DNA from: Fidelibacterota bacterium
Lineage (GTDB): Bacteria > Fidelibacterota > Marinisomatia > SCGC-AAA003-L08 > TS1B11
DNA: 64,000 bases
Assembly (NCBI GenBank): GCA_004124295.1
Contig: SCKI01000001.1
Location: 186,001-250,000, forward strand
Direction of reading: 5' to 3'
The notes under the pieces were generated by a model that was given only the letters and a program-made list of their open reading frames with translations, did not search any database and was not told the DNA's origin. This document shows positions 7,990 through 18,098 of the stretch, piece after piece; within the stretch, counting starts at the first letter, position 1; each line of letters opens with the position of its first letter. The position numbers were made by a program, and so were the translations under genes.

Positions 7990-9183
7990 ATGAAAATTTT
8001 TATCGTTCCCTCCTGGTATCCTTCACGCCTCACTCCGGCCAGTGGGGCCTTCTTCGCCGAATGGGCCGGCATCTTCGCAGCAGCCGGCCATGAGGTCACC
8101 ATCGTGGCCAATATATTACACTCCCTCAAGAAACTGTTCAACTATTCGAAGCTGGCCCTGAGCAGGCCCGCGGCGTCGCCCGCTGGCGGCTTGCCCACCT
8201 ATCGCCGGGAGCGGATCAACCTCTATCCCCTCCAGCCTGAGCGCAGTTTTCGGGCCTACCAAAGGAATCTGGTGCAGCTATTCCGGCAGGCGTTGGAGGA
8301 ACGGGGCCGCCCTGATGTGGTGCGGATACAGTCGTCCCTGTGGGCCGGCGCCGCCCTGGCCGGCGAACTGACCGGCCACTCCATCCCCTACGTGGTGGGC
8401 GAAAGCCTGAAGGAGTTCCTGCTGCCTGGGGCCTGGACGCCGTTCCAGCGACGGATGATCGCCCTATCCTACAGCGGCGCCGGGAAGATCGTGGCCAGCA
8501 GCCGGGCGGTGGAGCAGGCCATCCTGAAGAGCTTCGGCGAGGTTGCCGGCAAAACCGCCACCATCCACAACCCCGTCAAGGAAATTGCTCTGGCCGGCAT
8601 GAGTCCGCCGCCGGCGGAACGGTTCGAATTTGTCGCTGTGGCCTACTTCCGGCCGGAGAAGCGCCTCGACCTGCTGCTGGACGCCTTCGCCGGGGTGGCG
8701 GCCCAATCTGACCGGGCCCGGCTGACCCTCATCGGCGACGGTCCCCTGCGCGGCCGGCTGGAGCGGCAGATTAGGCGGCTCTCCCTGACCGGCAAGGTGA
8801 AGCTCAGCGGCTATCTCTCCCGGCCGGCGGTGACGGCCCGCCTGGGCCGCTGTCATTGTCTGGTGCTGCCCAGCGAGGTGGAGACATTTGGTGTGGTCCT
8901 GCTTGAAGCCATGGCCTGTGGGCTGCCGGTCATCAGCACCCGCTGTGGCGGACCGGAGGATATCGTCACCCCTGACACCGGCCTGCTGGTGCCACCCGGC
9001 GATCTGGCCGCCCTGACTGCCGCCATGCAGGCACTGCTGGAAGGGTACCGCCGGTATGACCGGGAGGCCATCCGCCAGTCTGCCCGGGACCGCTTCAGTC
9101 CCCAGCGCTACCTTGCGGACTGGGAAGCGGTCTTTGCCGAACTAGTCGCGGGAGGCTCTGGAAAACCGCCGCCGCAGAAATGA
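7990..9183 (+). CDS. Family 4 (GT-B) glycosyltransferase
   Basis: 397 residues from the ATG at 7990, where MKIFIVPSWYPS gives the usual GT4 N-terminus; an upstream frame from 7888 would cover the divergent gene. The C-terminal GT4 signature is clear: FRPEKRLDLLLDAF near 220, LIGDGPLRGRLE, then PSEVETFGVVLLEAMACGLPVIS near 300 with the E-x7-E pair, and GGPEDIV. It transfers a sugar with retention from an NDP donor. It is the only plus-strand member of the locus, divergent from the acyltransferase operon; its 3' end overlaps the convergent flippase by 42 bases. Confidence 0.92.
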   Translation: MKIFIVPSWYPSRLTPASGAFFAEWAGIFAAAGHEVTIVANILHSLKKLFNYSKLALSRPAASPAGGLPTYRRERINLYPLQPERSFRAYQRNLVQLFRQALEERGRPDVVRIQSSLWAGAALAGELTGHSIPYVVGESLKEFLLPGAWTPFQRRMIALSYSGAGKIVASSRAVEQAILKSFGEVAGKTATIHNPVKEIALAGMSPPPAERFEFVAVAYFRPEKRLDLLLDAFAGVAAQSDRARLTLIGDGPLRGRLERQIRRLSLTGKVKLSGYLSRPAVTARLGRCHCLVLPSEVETFGVVLLEAMACGLPVISTRCGGPEDIVTPDTGLLVPPGDLAALTAAMQALLEGYRRYDREAIRQSARDRFSPQRYLADWEAVFAELVAGGSGKPPPQK

Positions 9184-10596
9184 TCGTTCATCGGTGGTGA
9201 GGAACCCGCTGAGCAGCAGGCCGGCCGGGTAAAGCAGGCTCAGGCCCAAGTCGCGCCACAGCGAGGCGTCGGTGAACCGGTAAAGCGCAGCCGCCAGGCC
9301 CAGCGACCCGGCGATCCGGGCCAACCGGCCCCATTCATAGGGGATGGGATAAATACGCCGGGTGAGCAGCCAAAACAGCACGGCCATCAACAGGAATGAG
9401 AAGCAGGTAGCCCAAGCCGCCCCCAGCGGCCCATAGGCTGGAATCAGCAGCAGGTTGAGGCCGACGTTGGTCCCGGCGCCGGCCCCCCGGGCCAGTGCCA
9501 CCAGTTTCGGCTGCTCCCTTAGAAACACGCCCGGCAGTTGCAGCAGGAAAGCGGCATGGCCGAGGTAGCCCAGGGCAATCCAGGGGACGATGGCGGCGCT
9601 CTGCCAGAAATCGGGGCCGTAAAAGCTCACCGGCCCCAGTTGCAGGCGCAGCAGGTGGGGCACCCAGACCAGCATGAGGACCCACAGCAGCCCGAGCGAG
9701 GCCAGCACATAGCTGCCGATGCGGGCAAACAGCCGGGGCGAGCCGGGTTGGTCGCCCTGCTTAAGGAAGAACGGGTGCCAGGCCAGGTTGAAGCCCATCA
9801 CCACCAGCAGCATCAGGGTGCCCAGCTTGTAGCCGGCGCTATACAGGCCGACGGTGTGCACATCGGTAAGGAGTTTCAGGATGTACCGGTCGGCCAGCTC
9901 CATGAGCATGGCAAATATGCCCGCCGGCAGGAACGGCAGCCCAAAGCGCATCAGTTTGCGCCAGCGATCTTTGGAGATCTCCTTCAGGTTGAGGCGCCGC
10001 AGAGCGATGGGCAGACTGAGCAGGAACACGGCGCCCGAAGCGATGACGTTGCTCAGCAGCGCCCCCTCCACCCCCAGGCGGAGCTGCAGCACGAAGATCA
10101 GGTTAAGGCCGAGGGAGAGGGTGACATTCAGCAGGCTGAAGCCGAGGTAGGCCAGGGGCCGGTTCTCCGACCGCAGAGCCAGCTGCGGCAGCGACCACAT
10201 GACATCGAGGACCAGAATCACGGCCAGGTAGACCATCAACCGGCCGTTCCCCCTGCCCAGCAGCGGCCCGGCCAGCTCCTCCCTGAACAGGGCCACCAGC
10301 AAGGCGAAGCCGATGCCGGTGATCAGCAGCGACACCCAGGCGGTGGAGAAATAACCGGCCCGGTCCAGCCCCTCGGCCTGGATGTAGCGCTTCATCAGGG
10401 CCGCATCCATCCCGTAGTGCAGCACGACGATCATGAAGCCCATGAAGGCATAGGCCAGGGAGAGAACGCCATAATCCGCCGGCGTGAACAGATTGGTGTA
10501 AAGGGGTAGCAGGAGGAAGGTGACCGACCGGGCCAGTACATGTCCCAGCCCGTAGATGAGGGTCTGGGCCGAGAGCGCTTTGATCTGCCGGAGCAC
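9142..10596 (-). CDS. Polysaccharide flippase (Wzx/MOP superfamily)
   Basis: 484 residues with about 12-14 predicted membrane helices throughout. The start LSAQTLIYGLGHVLARSVTFLLLPLYTNLFTPADYGVLS is the hallmark of the oligosaccharide flippase branch of the MOP superfamily. It would move lipid-linked glycan units across the inner membrane. The start is GTG at 10596, 8 bases after the FemAB-like gene upstream, so the two are likely one transcript. It supports reading 4-11.6 kb as a surface-polysaccharide locus. Confidence 0.93.
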   Translation of the reverse strand: MLRQIKALSAQTLIYGLGHVLARSVTFLLLPLYTNLFTPADYGVLSLAYAFMGFMIVVLHYGMDAALMKRYIQAEGLDRAGYFSTAWVSLLITGIGFALLVALFREELAGPLLGRGNGRLMVYLAVILVLDVMWSLPQLALRSENRPLAYLGFSLLNVTLSLGLNLIFVLQLRLGVEGALLSNVIASGAVFLLSLPIALRRLNLKEISKDRWRKLMRFGLPFLPAGIFAMLMELADRYILKLLTDVHTVGLYSAGYKLGTLMLLVVMGFNLAWHPFFLKQGDQPGSPRLFARIGSYVLASLGLLWVLMLVWVPHLLRLQLGPVSFYGPDFWQSAAIVPWIALGYLGHAAFLLQLPGVFLREQPKLVALARGAGAGTNVGLNLLLIPAYGPLGAAWATCFSFLLMAVLFWLLTRRIYPIPYEWGRLARIAGSLGLAAALYRFTDASLWRDLGLSLLYPAGLLLSGFLTTDERSFLRRRFSRASRD

Positions 10597-10604
10597 AGGC
10601 TGCC

Positions 10605-11573
10605 CTAGAGGGCCAGGCTAAGTGTGTCGCGAAACATCCCGCTGGCGCCGAAGCTTTCCTTGAACCGGGCCAGACCCCGGTTGGGGGCCCCGGCAATGGT
10701 AAACAGGCCAAAGTCGAGATAGCGGGTGCCGGCGGCGATGGCCTGCTCAATCAGCCGGTAGAACAGCAGGTTCACGGCCCGGTACTGCTGGTAGGCCTCA
10801 TCGTGGCTGATATAGTAAGCCAGGGTCACCTCGGGATTGGTAGAAAAGGTAACGATGCCGGCAATCATCCGCCGGTCCAGGTAGGCTGCCAGCAGGCGGA
10901 TATCCTCGGGGAACAGGCCGGCCAGATGCTGCAACTCGGCCAGGCTGTGGGTCGGCTGCACATTGTGGCGGCGTTTGAGATTGCGCAGCAGGATGGCATA
11001 GTAGTCCGCCAGATCGTCGCTGCTGCGGACTTCGATTCCGCCGTTCTCGGCTTTGCGCAGCGCCCTCCGGGAAGCATTCGTGAACTTGGCCAGATTGGCC
11101 TCCGCGGTTGCCTCCAGGTAGAGGATTGAGGAAATCTCCCGCCGGTCATAAGTGAAACCGTGGCGCAGCAGGGCGGCGTCGGTATAGTTGGAGAGGCGGC
11201 GGTTGTAGATGGTGGGCGGCAGGGTGAGTCGGATGCCGCCGAATCCGGCCTGCCGGGCGTAGGCGATAAGGTCGGCCACCAGGGCATCGCTCTGTTGAAA
11301 GCTCAGCCCGACCGGCGTCACGAGTCCGCCAAAGGTGGCCCCCGGATGGGAGCTGAGCCACTTGCCGCCGGCCCGCTGCTGTAGCGCGGCCGGAAACAGG
11401 GCGCCGGTCCCCTTGGGGCCTTCCAAAATCAGCGAATGGTCGGTGTACCGTCCCGGCGGGTGGTAATTCAGGAACCGGCGCAGGTGAAACAGGGTACCGT
11501 TGTTGCTGGAGCGGACGAAGTCGTCCCACTGTTCCCCGTAGGACGGCGTGTAGCGGATGATGTCGTGGAGCAT
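10605..11573 (-). CDS. FemAB-like GNAT acyltransferase
   Basis: 322 residues from ATG at 11573. The opening (YGEQWDDFVRSSNNGTLFHLRRFLNYH) is typical of FemAB-related GNAT-fold proteins in polysaccharide clusters, and the C-terminal half AYYISHDEAYQQYRAVNLLFYRLIEQA...YLDFG is the second GNAT repeat. Related proteins add aminoacyl or acyl groups to peptidoglycan or glycan lipid precursors; substrate unknown. It is first in a two-gene minus-strand unit with the flippase. The open frame continues upstream to 12185, but that part lies over the amidase gene and is not coding. Confidence 0.82.
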   Translation of the reverse strand: MLHDIIRYTPSYGEQWDDFVRSSNNGTLFHLRRFLNYHPPGRYTDHSLILEGPKGTGALFPAALQQRAGGKWLSSHPGATFGGLVTPVGLSFQQSDALVADLIAYARQAGFGGIRLTLPPTIYNRRLSNYTDAALLRHGFTYDRREISSILYLEATAEANLAKFTNASRRALRKAENGGIEVRSSDDLADYYAILLRNLKRRHNVQPTHSLAELQHLAGLFPEDIRLLAAYLDRRMIAGIVTFSTNPEVTLAYYISHDEAYQQYRAVNLLFYRLIEQAIAAGTRYLDFGLFTIAGAPNRGLARFKESFGASGMFRDTLSLAL

Positions 11574-11813
11574 GGTACCGGGACGGGAAATTAGGGGCCG
11601 GAAGCCGGTTAGGGAAGGCGTACCCTGCACTGCCGCCGCCCCGGCATCGTACCCTGGATAGGCCCGGAGAATCGCCCGGCTGCCGCTGGGGAACGCACCC
11701 GACAGACGCCGGCGCCGGACCGCTAAAAGTTCGGGGATGGCCCGGCAACATGATTGCCCCTGAGAAAATGTGTAAATTCGTTCCGGTATCCTGAATGATG
11801 AAGGGAGGGCGGC

Positions 11814-13478
11814 ATGTTCCGCAGGACATATTTTGTGTTGCTCGCCGTAGGGCTGGGCATGTTGATGAGCATCCTGCCGGTAGCGGCCCAGGACCGGCCG
11901 GCCATCAAGCGCCGGCATGTGGCTGCCGCCGAGCGGATCATCGGCCTGAATTTCAGCAAGGCGGAGCGGGATTCGCTCCTTGGCGACCTGGCTGATCACC
12001 GCCAGAACTATCAGCGCATCAGGGATCTGCGGCTGCCCAACTCGGTACCGCCGGCCCTGCTGTTCAACCCGGTGCCCCAAGGCCAGGAATTTGATACCGC
12101 CTCCCGGCCCATCGTCTGGGCAAGCGCCGGTACTGTAAGCCGTCCTGAGGAGCTGGAGGAGCTGGCCTGGTACAGCGTGGCCCAACTGGGCGAGCTGCTG
12201 CGGACGGGACAGGTCACCTCAACCGAACTGACCCGGCTGGCCCTGGATCGTCTGAAGCGCTATGACGGCGAGCTGCATGCGGTCGTCACACTGACTGAGG
12301 AACGGGCCCTGGAGCAGGCCGCCCGGGCCGATGCGGAAATCGCCGCCGGCAACTATCGCGGACCCCTCCACGGCATTCCCTACGGGGCCAAGGATTTGCT
12401 CGCCGCCAGGGGCTACCCCACCACCTGGGGAGCCAACCCCTACCAGGACCAGGTCATCGAGAGCGATGCCACGGTTATCCGCAAGCTGCAGGAAGCCGGC
12501 GCCGTGCTGGTGGCCAAGCTGGCCCTCGGGGCCCTGGCCTGGGGCGATGTCTGGTTCGGCGGGAAGACCCGCAACCCCTGGAACACGGAGCAGGGCTCCA
12601 GCGGTTCCTCGGCAGGTCCCGGCTCGGCGGTGGCCGCGGGCCTGGTCCCCTTTGCCATCGGTTCGGAGACCTGGGGCTCCATCGTATCGCCCGCCACCCG
12701 CAACGGCGTCACCGGTTTGAGGCCCACTTTCGGCCGGGTGAGCCGGGCTGGCGCCATGGCCCTTTCCTGGTCGATGGACAAGCTCGGCCCCATGTGCCGG
12801 ACGGTTGAGGATTGCGCTATCGTGTTCGACGCCATCCGTGGCCCTGATGGCCTTGACCCGACCGTGGTGGACTTGCCATTCAACTACGACTATCGGGTCG
12901 ATCTGGCGGACCTGCGTATCGGCTACTACAAATCGGCCTTCGAGGCTGAATACGGCAACCACGAACGCGATGCGGCAGTGCTGGAGGTGCTCCGGGACCT
13001 GGGCGCGGCGCTGATCCCCATTGAACTCCCCGACTACCCGGTTTCCGATCTGGCCTTCATCCTCAGTGCCGAGGCCGGGGCCGCCTTCGACGATCTGACC
13101 CTGTCGAACCGGGACGATATGCTGGCGCGGCAAATCAAGAACAGCTGGCCCAATGTATTCCGGTCGGCCCGCTTCATTCCGGCGGTGGCCTACATCCAGG
13201 CCAACCGGGCCCGGTACGAGCTGATCCAGAAAATGGCCCTGGTGATGGAGCAGGTGGATGTCTATGTTTCACCCTCCTTCGGTGGCGACAACCTCCTGCT
13301 GACCAACCTCACCGGGCACCCCTGCGTGGTGTTGCCCAACGGCTTCAACGAGCGCGGCTCGCCTACCAGCATCACTTTCATGGGTGGCCTGTACGATGAA
13401 GCCAACCTGCTGGCTGTGGCCCGGGCCTACCAGCAGGCCACCGGCTGGCACCGGCAGCATCCCCCCGATTTCAAATAG
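11814..13478 (+). CDS. Exported amidase (amidase signature family)
   Basis: 554 residues with a strong ribosome site (GGGAGGG) before the ATG. Residues 1-25 are a signal peptide ending PVAAQD. After an unusual extension of about 100 residues the amidase core begins. The Ser-cisSer-Lys triad is visible: Lys in PYGAKDLL near 193, the glycine/serine loop GSSGSSAGPGS near 263-273, and the nucleophile region GSETWGSIVSPA near 285. The family hydrolyses amides, including Glu-tRNA amidation in GatA, but an exported copy without gatB/gatC is more likely a periplasmic peptide or aryl amidase. Eight bases separate it from the response regulator. Confidence 0.92.
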   Translation: MFRRTYFVLLAVGLGMLMSILPVAAQDRPAIKRRHVAAAERIIGLNFSKAERDSLLGDLADHRQNYQRIRDLRLPNSVPPALLFNPVPQGQEFDTASRPIVWASAGTVSRPEELEELAWYSVAQLGELLRTGQVTSTELTRLALDRLKRYDGELHAVVTLTEERALEQAARADAEIAAGNYRGPLHGIPYGAKDLLAARGYPTTWGANPYQDQVIESDATVIRKLQEAGAVLVAKLALGALAWGDVWFGGKTRNPWNTEQGSSGSSAGPGSAVAAGLVPFAIGSETWGSIVSPATRNGVTGLRPTFGRVSRAGAMALSWSMDKLGPMCRTVEDCAIVFDAIRGPDGLDPTVVDLPFNYDYRVDLADLRIGYYKSAFEAEYGNHERDAAVLEVLRDLGAALIPIELPDYPVSDLAFILSAEAGAAFDDLTLSNRDDMLARQIKNSWPNVFRSARFIPAVAYIQANRARYELIQKMALVMEQVDVYVSPSFGGDNLLLTNLTGHPCVVLPNGFNERGSPTSITFMGGLYDEANLLAVARAYQQATGWHRQHPPDFK

Positions 13479-13486
13479 GGACCCCG

Positions 13487-14176
13487 GTGCCTGTAAAATC
13501 CCATATTCTGGTCGTGGACGATGAAGCCGATGTGCGTGAAGTGGTGCAGCTGAACCTGCGCCGGGAAGGTTACGCCGTCAGTACCAGCGATGATGGGGCC
13601 GCGGCGCTGGAGGCGTTGCGGAAAAGCCACTTCGATGCTGCCATTATTGATGTCATGATGCCGGGCATGGATGGCCTGACCCTCTGCCGGGAAATACGCC
13701 AGGACCCGCGGCTGACTGCATTGCCGATTTTACTGCTCACCGCCCGGGACAGCGAGATGGACCAGATTATCGGCCTGGAAGTAGGGGCCGATGACTTCGT
13801 GTCCAAGTCGGCCTCGCCCCGGCTTATCACCACCCGCCTCAAGACCTTGTTGCGCCGGTCGCAGCAGGAGGAATCAGCAGGCGACAGCCTGACCTTCGGC
13901 ACGCTGGTACTGGACCGCCAACGCCGGGAAGTGCGCAGTCCGGATGGCCCGGTGCCGCTCACCAGTATGGAGTATGACCTGCTGCTGTTGCTGGCGGAAA
14001 ATCCCCAGCGGGTCTTCACCCGCGAGGACCTGCTGACGGCAATTTGGAATGAGGTGATAGTGAATGACCGCACGGTGGATGTCCACATCAAAAATCTGCG
14101 CCAGAAAATCGGCGCCGAAGGAAGTCTCATCGAGACGGTCCGAGGTGTAGGCTACCGGGTTCGCCGCCCGGCCTGA
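13487..14176 (+). CDS. OmpR-family response regulator
   Basis: 229 residues from a GTG start. The receiver domain (about 5-120) has the acidic pair VVDDEAD and phospho-acceptor Asp in IIDVMMPGMDG near 57. The C-terminal winged helix (about 130-228) ends with TVDVHIKNLRQKIG...ETVRGVGYR, the OmpR DNA-recognition signature. Oddly, the conserved Lys is followed by Ser (VSKSASPR) instead of the usual Pro. It is paired with the sensor kinase 7 bases downstream. Confidence 0.95.
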   Translation: MPVKSHILVVDDEADVREVVQLNLRREGYAVSTSDDGAAALEALRKSHFDAAIIDVMMPGMDGLTLCREIRQDPRLTALPILLLTARDSEMDQIIGLEVGADDFVSKSASPRLITTRLKTLLRRSQQEESAGDSLTFGTLVLDRQRREVRSPDGPVPLTSMEYDLLLLLAENPQRVFTREDLLTAIWNEVIVNDRTVDVHIKNLRQKIGAEGSLIETVRGVGYRVRRPA

Positions 14177-14183
14177 GCTACGC

Positions 14184-15521
14184 ATGTCTATCCGCCGGCG
14201 CTTCCTGATTACCTTCCTGTCACTGGTATTTTTCGGCGTCATGGCCATCAGCACATTCAGCATCCTGTTTGTCCGCAACCACCTGCTGCAAACCTCCCGT
14301 GACAGCCTCGATCAGCAGGCCCGCTACCTGGCAACCCTGGTTGCTGCCCAAACGGACAGCGTCGCCGTGCGCGACGTCCTGAACGATTATGTCCGTTTCA
14401 CCAACCACCAGGTGGAACTGCTCGATGCCGACCTGGTGCCCTACATGCGGGCCGGCGCCTTGGAGGACACCACCGCCCCCACCTTCCCCGGCATAGCCGC
14501 ATTGCGGGAGGCCCCTACCGCTGATCGGGAATATGTCCGCATCCCGGCCAGTGAGGCCGCTATCCGGGGCACTCTGGCCCGGGTCCGGTACATCATTTAC
14601 GCCGGCATACTGCTGGCCCTGCTGGCCACCGCTGGGGCGAGCTGGATACTGGCGGACCGTCTGACCTTGCCGATCCGTGACCTGGCCCAGGCGGCCCGGC
14701 GCATAACCGAAGGTGACGCAACCGAGCTACCCCGGTCGGACCGGCGGGACGAGATCGGCGCCCTGACCCGCGATGTGGCCGCCATGGCGCAGCGGTTGCA
14801 GGAGGATATCGCCGACCTGAAGCGCCTGAACCAGGCCCAGGAGGACTTTATCGCCGCCCTTAGCCACGAGATGCGCAATCCCATTTTTTCCGCCCGGGGC
14901 TATCTGGAAATGGCCATTGACGACGACGGCTTAAAAGGCCAGGGCGAGCTCGACCGCGCAGGGCTCCGGGAACTGCTGCAAAAGAGCCACCGGAATCTCC
15001 TGCGCATCCACACCCTGTTTGCCGACATGCTGCAGCTGGTGCGCCTGGAATTCGGTCAGGAGCCGGTGCAGCTCGGCGCCACCCCCCTGGAACCGGTGCT
15101 GCGGGACCTGGAGGAGACTTTCCTGCCCCTGGCACAGGAGCGAGGGCTACAACTGATTCTCCACCACAGCGGAGAGAGTATCCAGGGCCAAAAGGAACTG
15201 GTCAAGGTGACCCTATCGAATCTTCTGTCCAACGCCATCCGGCACACGGAGAACGGCGAAGTACGCCTGGAAGTCACTCGGCATAACGGCCGGGTCCGGC
15301 TCACCGTCAGTGATACGGGCGTCGGAATCGAGGCCGAACACCTGGAAAGGATCTTCGAGAAATTTTATCGCATCGATAAGGCCCGCAGCCGGGAGGAGGG
15401 GGGCACCGGCCTGGGACTGGCCCTGGTCGAGCAATGCATGAAGAGCCTGGGCAGCCGCATGGAGGTGGCCTCGGTGCCGGGGCAGGGGAGCCGGTTCTGG
15501 TTTGAACTGCCGGCGGGATGA
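14184..15521 (+). CDS. Sensor histidine kinase
   Basis: 445 residues. Two membrane helices (about 8-30 and 134-155) flank a periplasmic sensing segment of about 100 residues. A HAMP domain follows (about 155-210), then the HisKA dimerisation helix with the phospho-His in ALSHEMRNP near 229, and the ATPase domain with N box NLLSNAIRH, G1 box DTGVGI and G2 box GGTGLGLAL. It phosphorylates the adjacent regulator. The signal is unknown; no obvious target operator is visible nearby. Confidence 0.95.
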   Translation: MSIRRRFLITFLSLVFFGVMAISTFSILFVRNHLLQTSRDSLDQQARYLATLVAAQTDSVAVRDVLNDYVRFTNHQVELLDADLVPYMRAGALEDTTAPTFPGIAALREAPTADREYVRIPASEAAIRGTLARVRYIIYAGILLALLATAGASWILADRLTLPIRDLAQAARRITEGDATELPRSDRRDEIGALTRDVAAMAQRLQEDIADLKRLNQAQEDFIAALSHEMRNPIFSARGYLEMAIDDDGLKGQGELDRAGLRELLQKSHRNLLRIHTLFADMLQLVRLEFGQEPVQLGATPLEPVLRDLEETFLPLAQERGLQLILHHSGESIQGQKELVKVTLSNLLSNAIRHTENGEVRLEVTRHNGRVRLTVSDTGVGIEAEHLERIFEKFYRIDKARSREEGGTGLGLALVEQCMKSLGSRMEVASVPGQGSRFWFELPAG

Positions 15522-15785
15522 GTGGCCACTTGGCTGCCGGGCAAGGATGAAGGATGAATGGTGTAGCAGTGGCAGCAGCAGTTGGCCGGGGCAATGCAAA
15601 TTGATAATTGTTAATTTATAATTGAAGAGAAGAAGAACCGCGAAGCCTGCCCTGCGCACTTCAATCGCTGGACAGCGATCTCAGCACAGGCTCAGCCGAA
15701 GGGTCGAAGCATGAGGCCGTCGAAGGAGGACGGCTATCGCTACAGTCCACTGACAATCGCATCCCTGATTCCCTAACTTCCCCCT
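15522..15785. other. Intergenic region with repeat fragments
   Basis: No gene is seen. It holds an AT-rich stretch (attgataattgttaattt near 15600), whose reverse-complement motif recurs near 18062-18080, and a CAGGCTCAGCCGAAGGGTCGAAG-like segment related to the CACCCTGAGCTTGTCGAAGGG element near 61875. These look like dispersed intergenic repeat remnants. Confidence 0.45.
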
Positions 15786-17288
15786 ATGTCTGACGATAAA
15801 CCTACTGCCGGCCAGTACCCTTTCACCGGCGGCATCTATCCCGAGATGTACCGGCAACGCCTCTGGACCATGCGCCAGTACGCCGGTTTCGGCTCGGCGG
15901 AGGAGACCAATGCCCGCTTCCGCTACCTGCAGCAGCAGGGCGTCACGGGCCTGTCGGTGGCCTTTGACCTGCCCACCCAGATGGGCTACGATTCCGATGA
16001 TCCCATGGCTGCGGGCGAAGTGGGCCGGGTCGGCGTCGCCATCGGTTCCCTGGCCGATATGGAGCTGCTGCTGAAGGACATCCCCCTCGCTGAGGTCTCC
16101 ACATCCATGACCATCAACGCCACGGCCGCCATACTGCTGGCCATGTACGTGGCGGTAGCGGACAAACAGGAGGTGGCCCCCGGTCAGCTCAAGGGTACTG
16201 TGCAGAACGACATTCTCAAGGAGTATATCGCCCGGGGCACCTACATCTATCCGCCGGCCCCCTCCATGCGGCTGGTCACCGACCTGTTTGCCTGGTGCGG
16301 GGAGCAGGTCCCCCAGTGGAATACGATTTCGATCAGCGGCTACCATATCCGTGAAGCCGGCTCAACCGCCGCCCAGGAGCTGGCCTTTACCTTCGCGAAC
16401 GGGATTGCCTACGTGCAGGCCGCCATCGACGCCGGGCTGGAGGTCAACGCCTTCGGTCAACGGCTGAGTTTCTTCTTCAATGTGCAACAGGACTTTTTCG
16501 AGGAAATTGCCAAGTTCCGGGCGGCCCGGCGTATCTGGGCCGGCATCATGCGGGACCGCTTCGGCGCGACCGAACCCAAGGCCCAGATGTGCCGCTTCCA
16601 TGCGCAGACCGCCGGCTCATCCTTAACCGCCCAGCAGATCGATAACAATGTGGTCCGCACCGCCCTGGAGGCCACCTCCGCCGTGCTTGGCGGCGCCCAG
16701 AGCCTGCACACCAACAGCCGCGATGAGGCCCTGGCCCTGCCCTCCGAGGCATCGGTACGGCTGGCCCTCCGCACCCAGCAGATCATCGCCCATGAAACGG
16801 GCATCCCCGCTGCCGTCGATCCCCTGGCCGGCAGCTACTTGGTGGAGTCCCTCACCGACCGGCTGGAGGAGGAGGCCCAGGCGCTACTCAGCAGCATTGA
16901 TGAGCTCGGCGGCGCAGTGGCCGGCATCGAGGCCGGCTTTCAGGATGAGGAGATCGGCCGCTCGGCCTACGAGACCCAAAAAGCGGTGGACGCCGGCGAG
17001 AAAATTGTGGTGGGGGTGAACAAGTTTACCGATGGCCAGGATGAGGCGTCGCCTAACCTGCCGGGCAGCGACCCCAAAGCGGTGCAGGCCCAGTTGCGCC
17101 GCCTGGCGGAGGTGAAGGCCGGCCGCAGCCGCCCTGCCGTGCGCCAGGCCCTCGATGAGATTCAGGCCGCCGCCGCCGATCCGGCTGTCAACCTGCTGCC
17201 CCACATTCTGGAAGCTGTCCGGCTGTACGCCACCCTGGGGGAGATCGCCGGGGCGCTGAAAAACGTATTCGGCGAGTACCGGCCGTAA
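15786..17288 (+). CDS. Methylmalonyl-CoA mutase family large (substrate-binding) subunit
   Basis: 500 residues with only a short N-terminal arm before the TIM barrel. [47 protein letters not shown] and [18 protein letters not shown] are core mutase motifs, and [19 protein letters not shown] matches the archaeal/two-subunit type of methylmalonyl-CoA mutase. The length and the end of the protein show that the B12-binding domain is absent and must be a separate subunit, not found here. It would interconvert methylmalonyl- and succinyl-CoA, or a related branched acyl-CoA. With the carboxylase subunits at 30 kb this fits propionyl-CoA use. Confidence 0.9.
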   Translation: MSDDKPTAGQYPFTGGIYPEMYRQRLWTMRQYAGFGSAEETNARFRYLQQQGVTGLSVAFDLPTQMGYDSDDPMAAGEVGRVGVAIGSLADMELLLKDIPLAEVSTSMTINATAAILLAMYVAVADKQEVAPGQLKGTVQNDILKEYIARGTYIYPPAPSMRLVTDLFAWCGEQVPQWNTISISGYHIREAGSTAAQELAFTFANGIAYVQAAIDAGLEVNAFGQRLSFFFNVQQDFFEEIAKFRAARRIWAGIMRDRFGATEPKAQMCRFHAQTAGSSLTAQQIDNNVVRTALEATSAVLGGAQSLHTNSRDEALALPSEASVRLALRTQQIIAHETGIPAAVDPLAGSYLVESLTDRLEEEAQALLSSIDELGGAVAGIEAGFQDEEIGRSAYETQKAVDAGEKIVVGVNKFTDGQDEASPNLPGSDPKAVQAQLRRLAEVKAGRSRPAVRQALDEIQAAAADPAVNLLPHILEAVRLYATLGEIAGALKNVFGEYRP

Positions 17289-17359
17289 TACTTTGATCAT
17301 GCAGAATTACATATTGCTGGTGCAAAAGCAAATTAGTAATTGGGGAGTGATTATAGAAA

Positions 17360-18049
17360 ATGGGTAATAGGACAGCAGCGGAAGCGAAACAAGATTACGT
17401 AAGCGTGATGGGAGATGAATTGGGTTCAATATTCAATGAATTACAGCAAAGAGTAGTCTGGCTTCATTGGATTTGGGGGGAATATGTCGAATTATTCGGC
17501 AATAAAAGTTCACGCGTTGATCTCTTAAATTCAACGGCTCCGTTCTTTTTTAGGGTAGTGCATGACGCCCTCTGGGAATCAACGATTCTAACAGTTGCGA
17601 AATTGACTGACCCACCTTCTTCCAGTGGTATGCCCAATTTGACCATCAGCAGACTGCCTAAATTAATAGTGGAAAAAGATTTACAGCGGGATATAGAGGA
17701 GCAGATAGAAAAGACAAAATCGGATTCAAAATTTTGCAGAGACTGGCGTAATCGAGCCCTCGCTCATTTTAATTTAGAATTTGCATTGGATTCAAAAACT
17801 AATCCTTTAGAAGAAGCAACTCGTGCAAAACTTAATATTGCAGTCTATTCTATCTCGACGGTAATTAACACAATTTTATCCTACTACTCGGGTGGGACGA
17901 TAGGTTTTGGGGGTCAAATCGATTCACATCGCGGCGCTATCGGACTCCTTCATGTAATAAACAATGGTTTGAAGTTTGCCGCTGATAGAAGCAAGCGACT
18001 ACAATCTGGCGATTTTAGTGCTGATGATATTGGGCGGGTGGACATATAG
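17360..18049 (+). CDS. AbiU2-like HEPN-fold protein
   Basis: 229 residues in AT-rich sequence unlike its neighbours. The alpha-helical layout, ESTILTVAKLTDPP near 75-85 and especially KFCRDWRNRALAHFN near 127-140 match the AbiU2/HEPN style, where an Arg-x4-6-His motif often forms an RNase site (here R...RNRALAH). AbiU2 was named for abortive phage infection. No partner toxin or antitoxin is adjacent, so it may act alone. Single-gene insertion between acyl-CoA mutase and birA suggests horizontal gain. Confidence 0.55.
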   Translation: MGNRTAAEAKQDYVSVMGDELGSIFNELQQRVVWLHWIWGEYVELFGNKSSRVDLLNSTAPFFFRVVHDALWESTILTVAKLTDPPSSSGMPNLTISRLPKLIVEKDLQRDIEEQIEKTKSDSKFCRDWRNRALAHFNLEFALDSKTNPLEEATRAKLNIAVYSISTVINTILSYYSGGTIGFGGQIDSHRGAIGLLHVINNGLKFAADRSKRLQSGDFSADDIGRVDI

Positions 18050-18098
18050 ATATGACAATATTCATTTATCAATTATCAATACAACCAATCTACATCCC

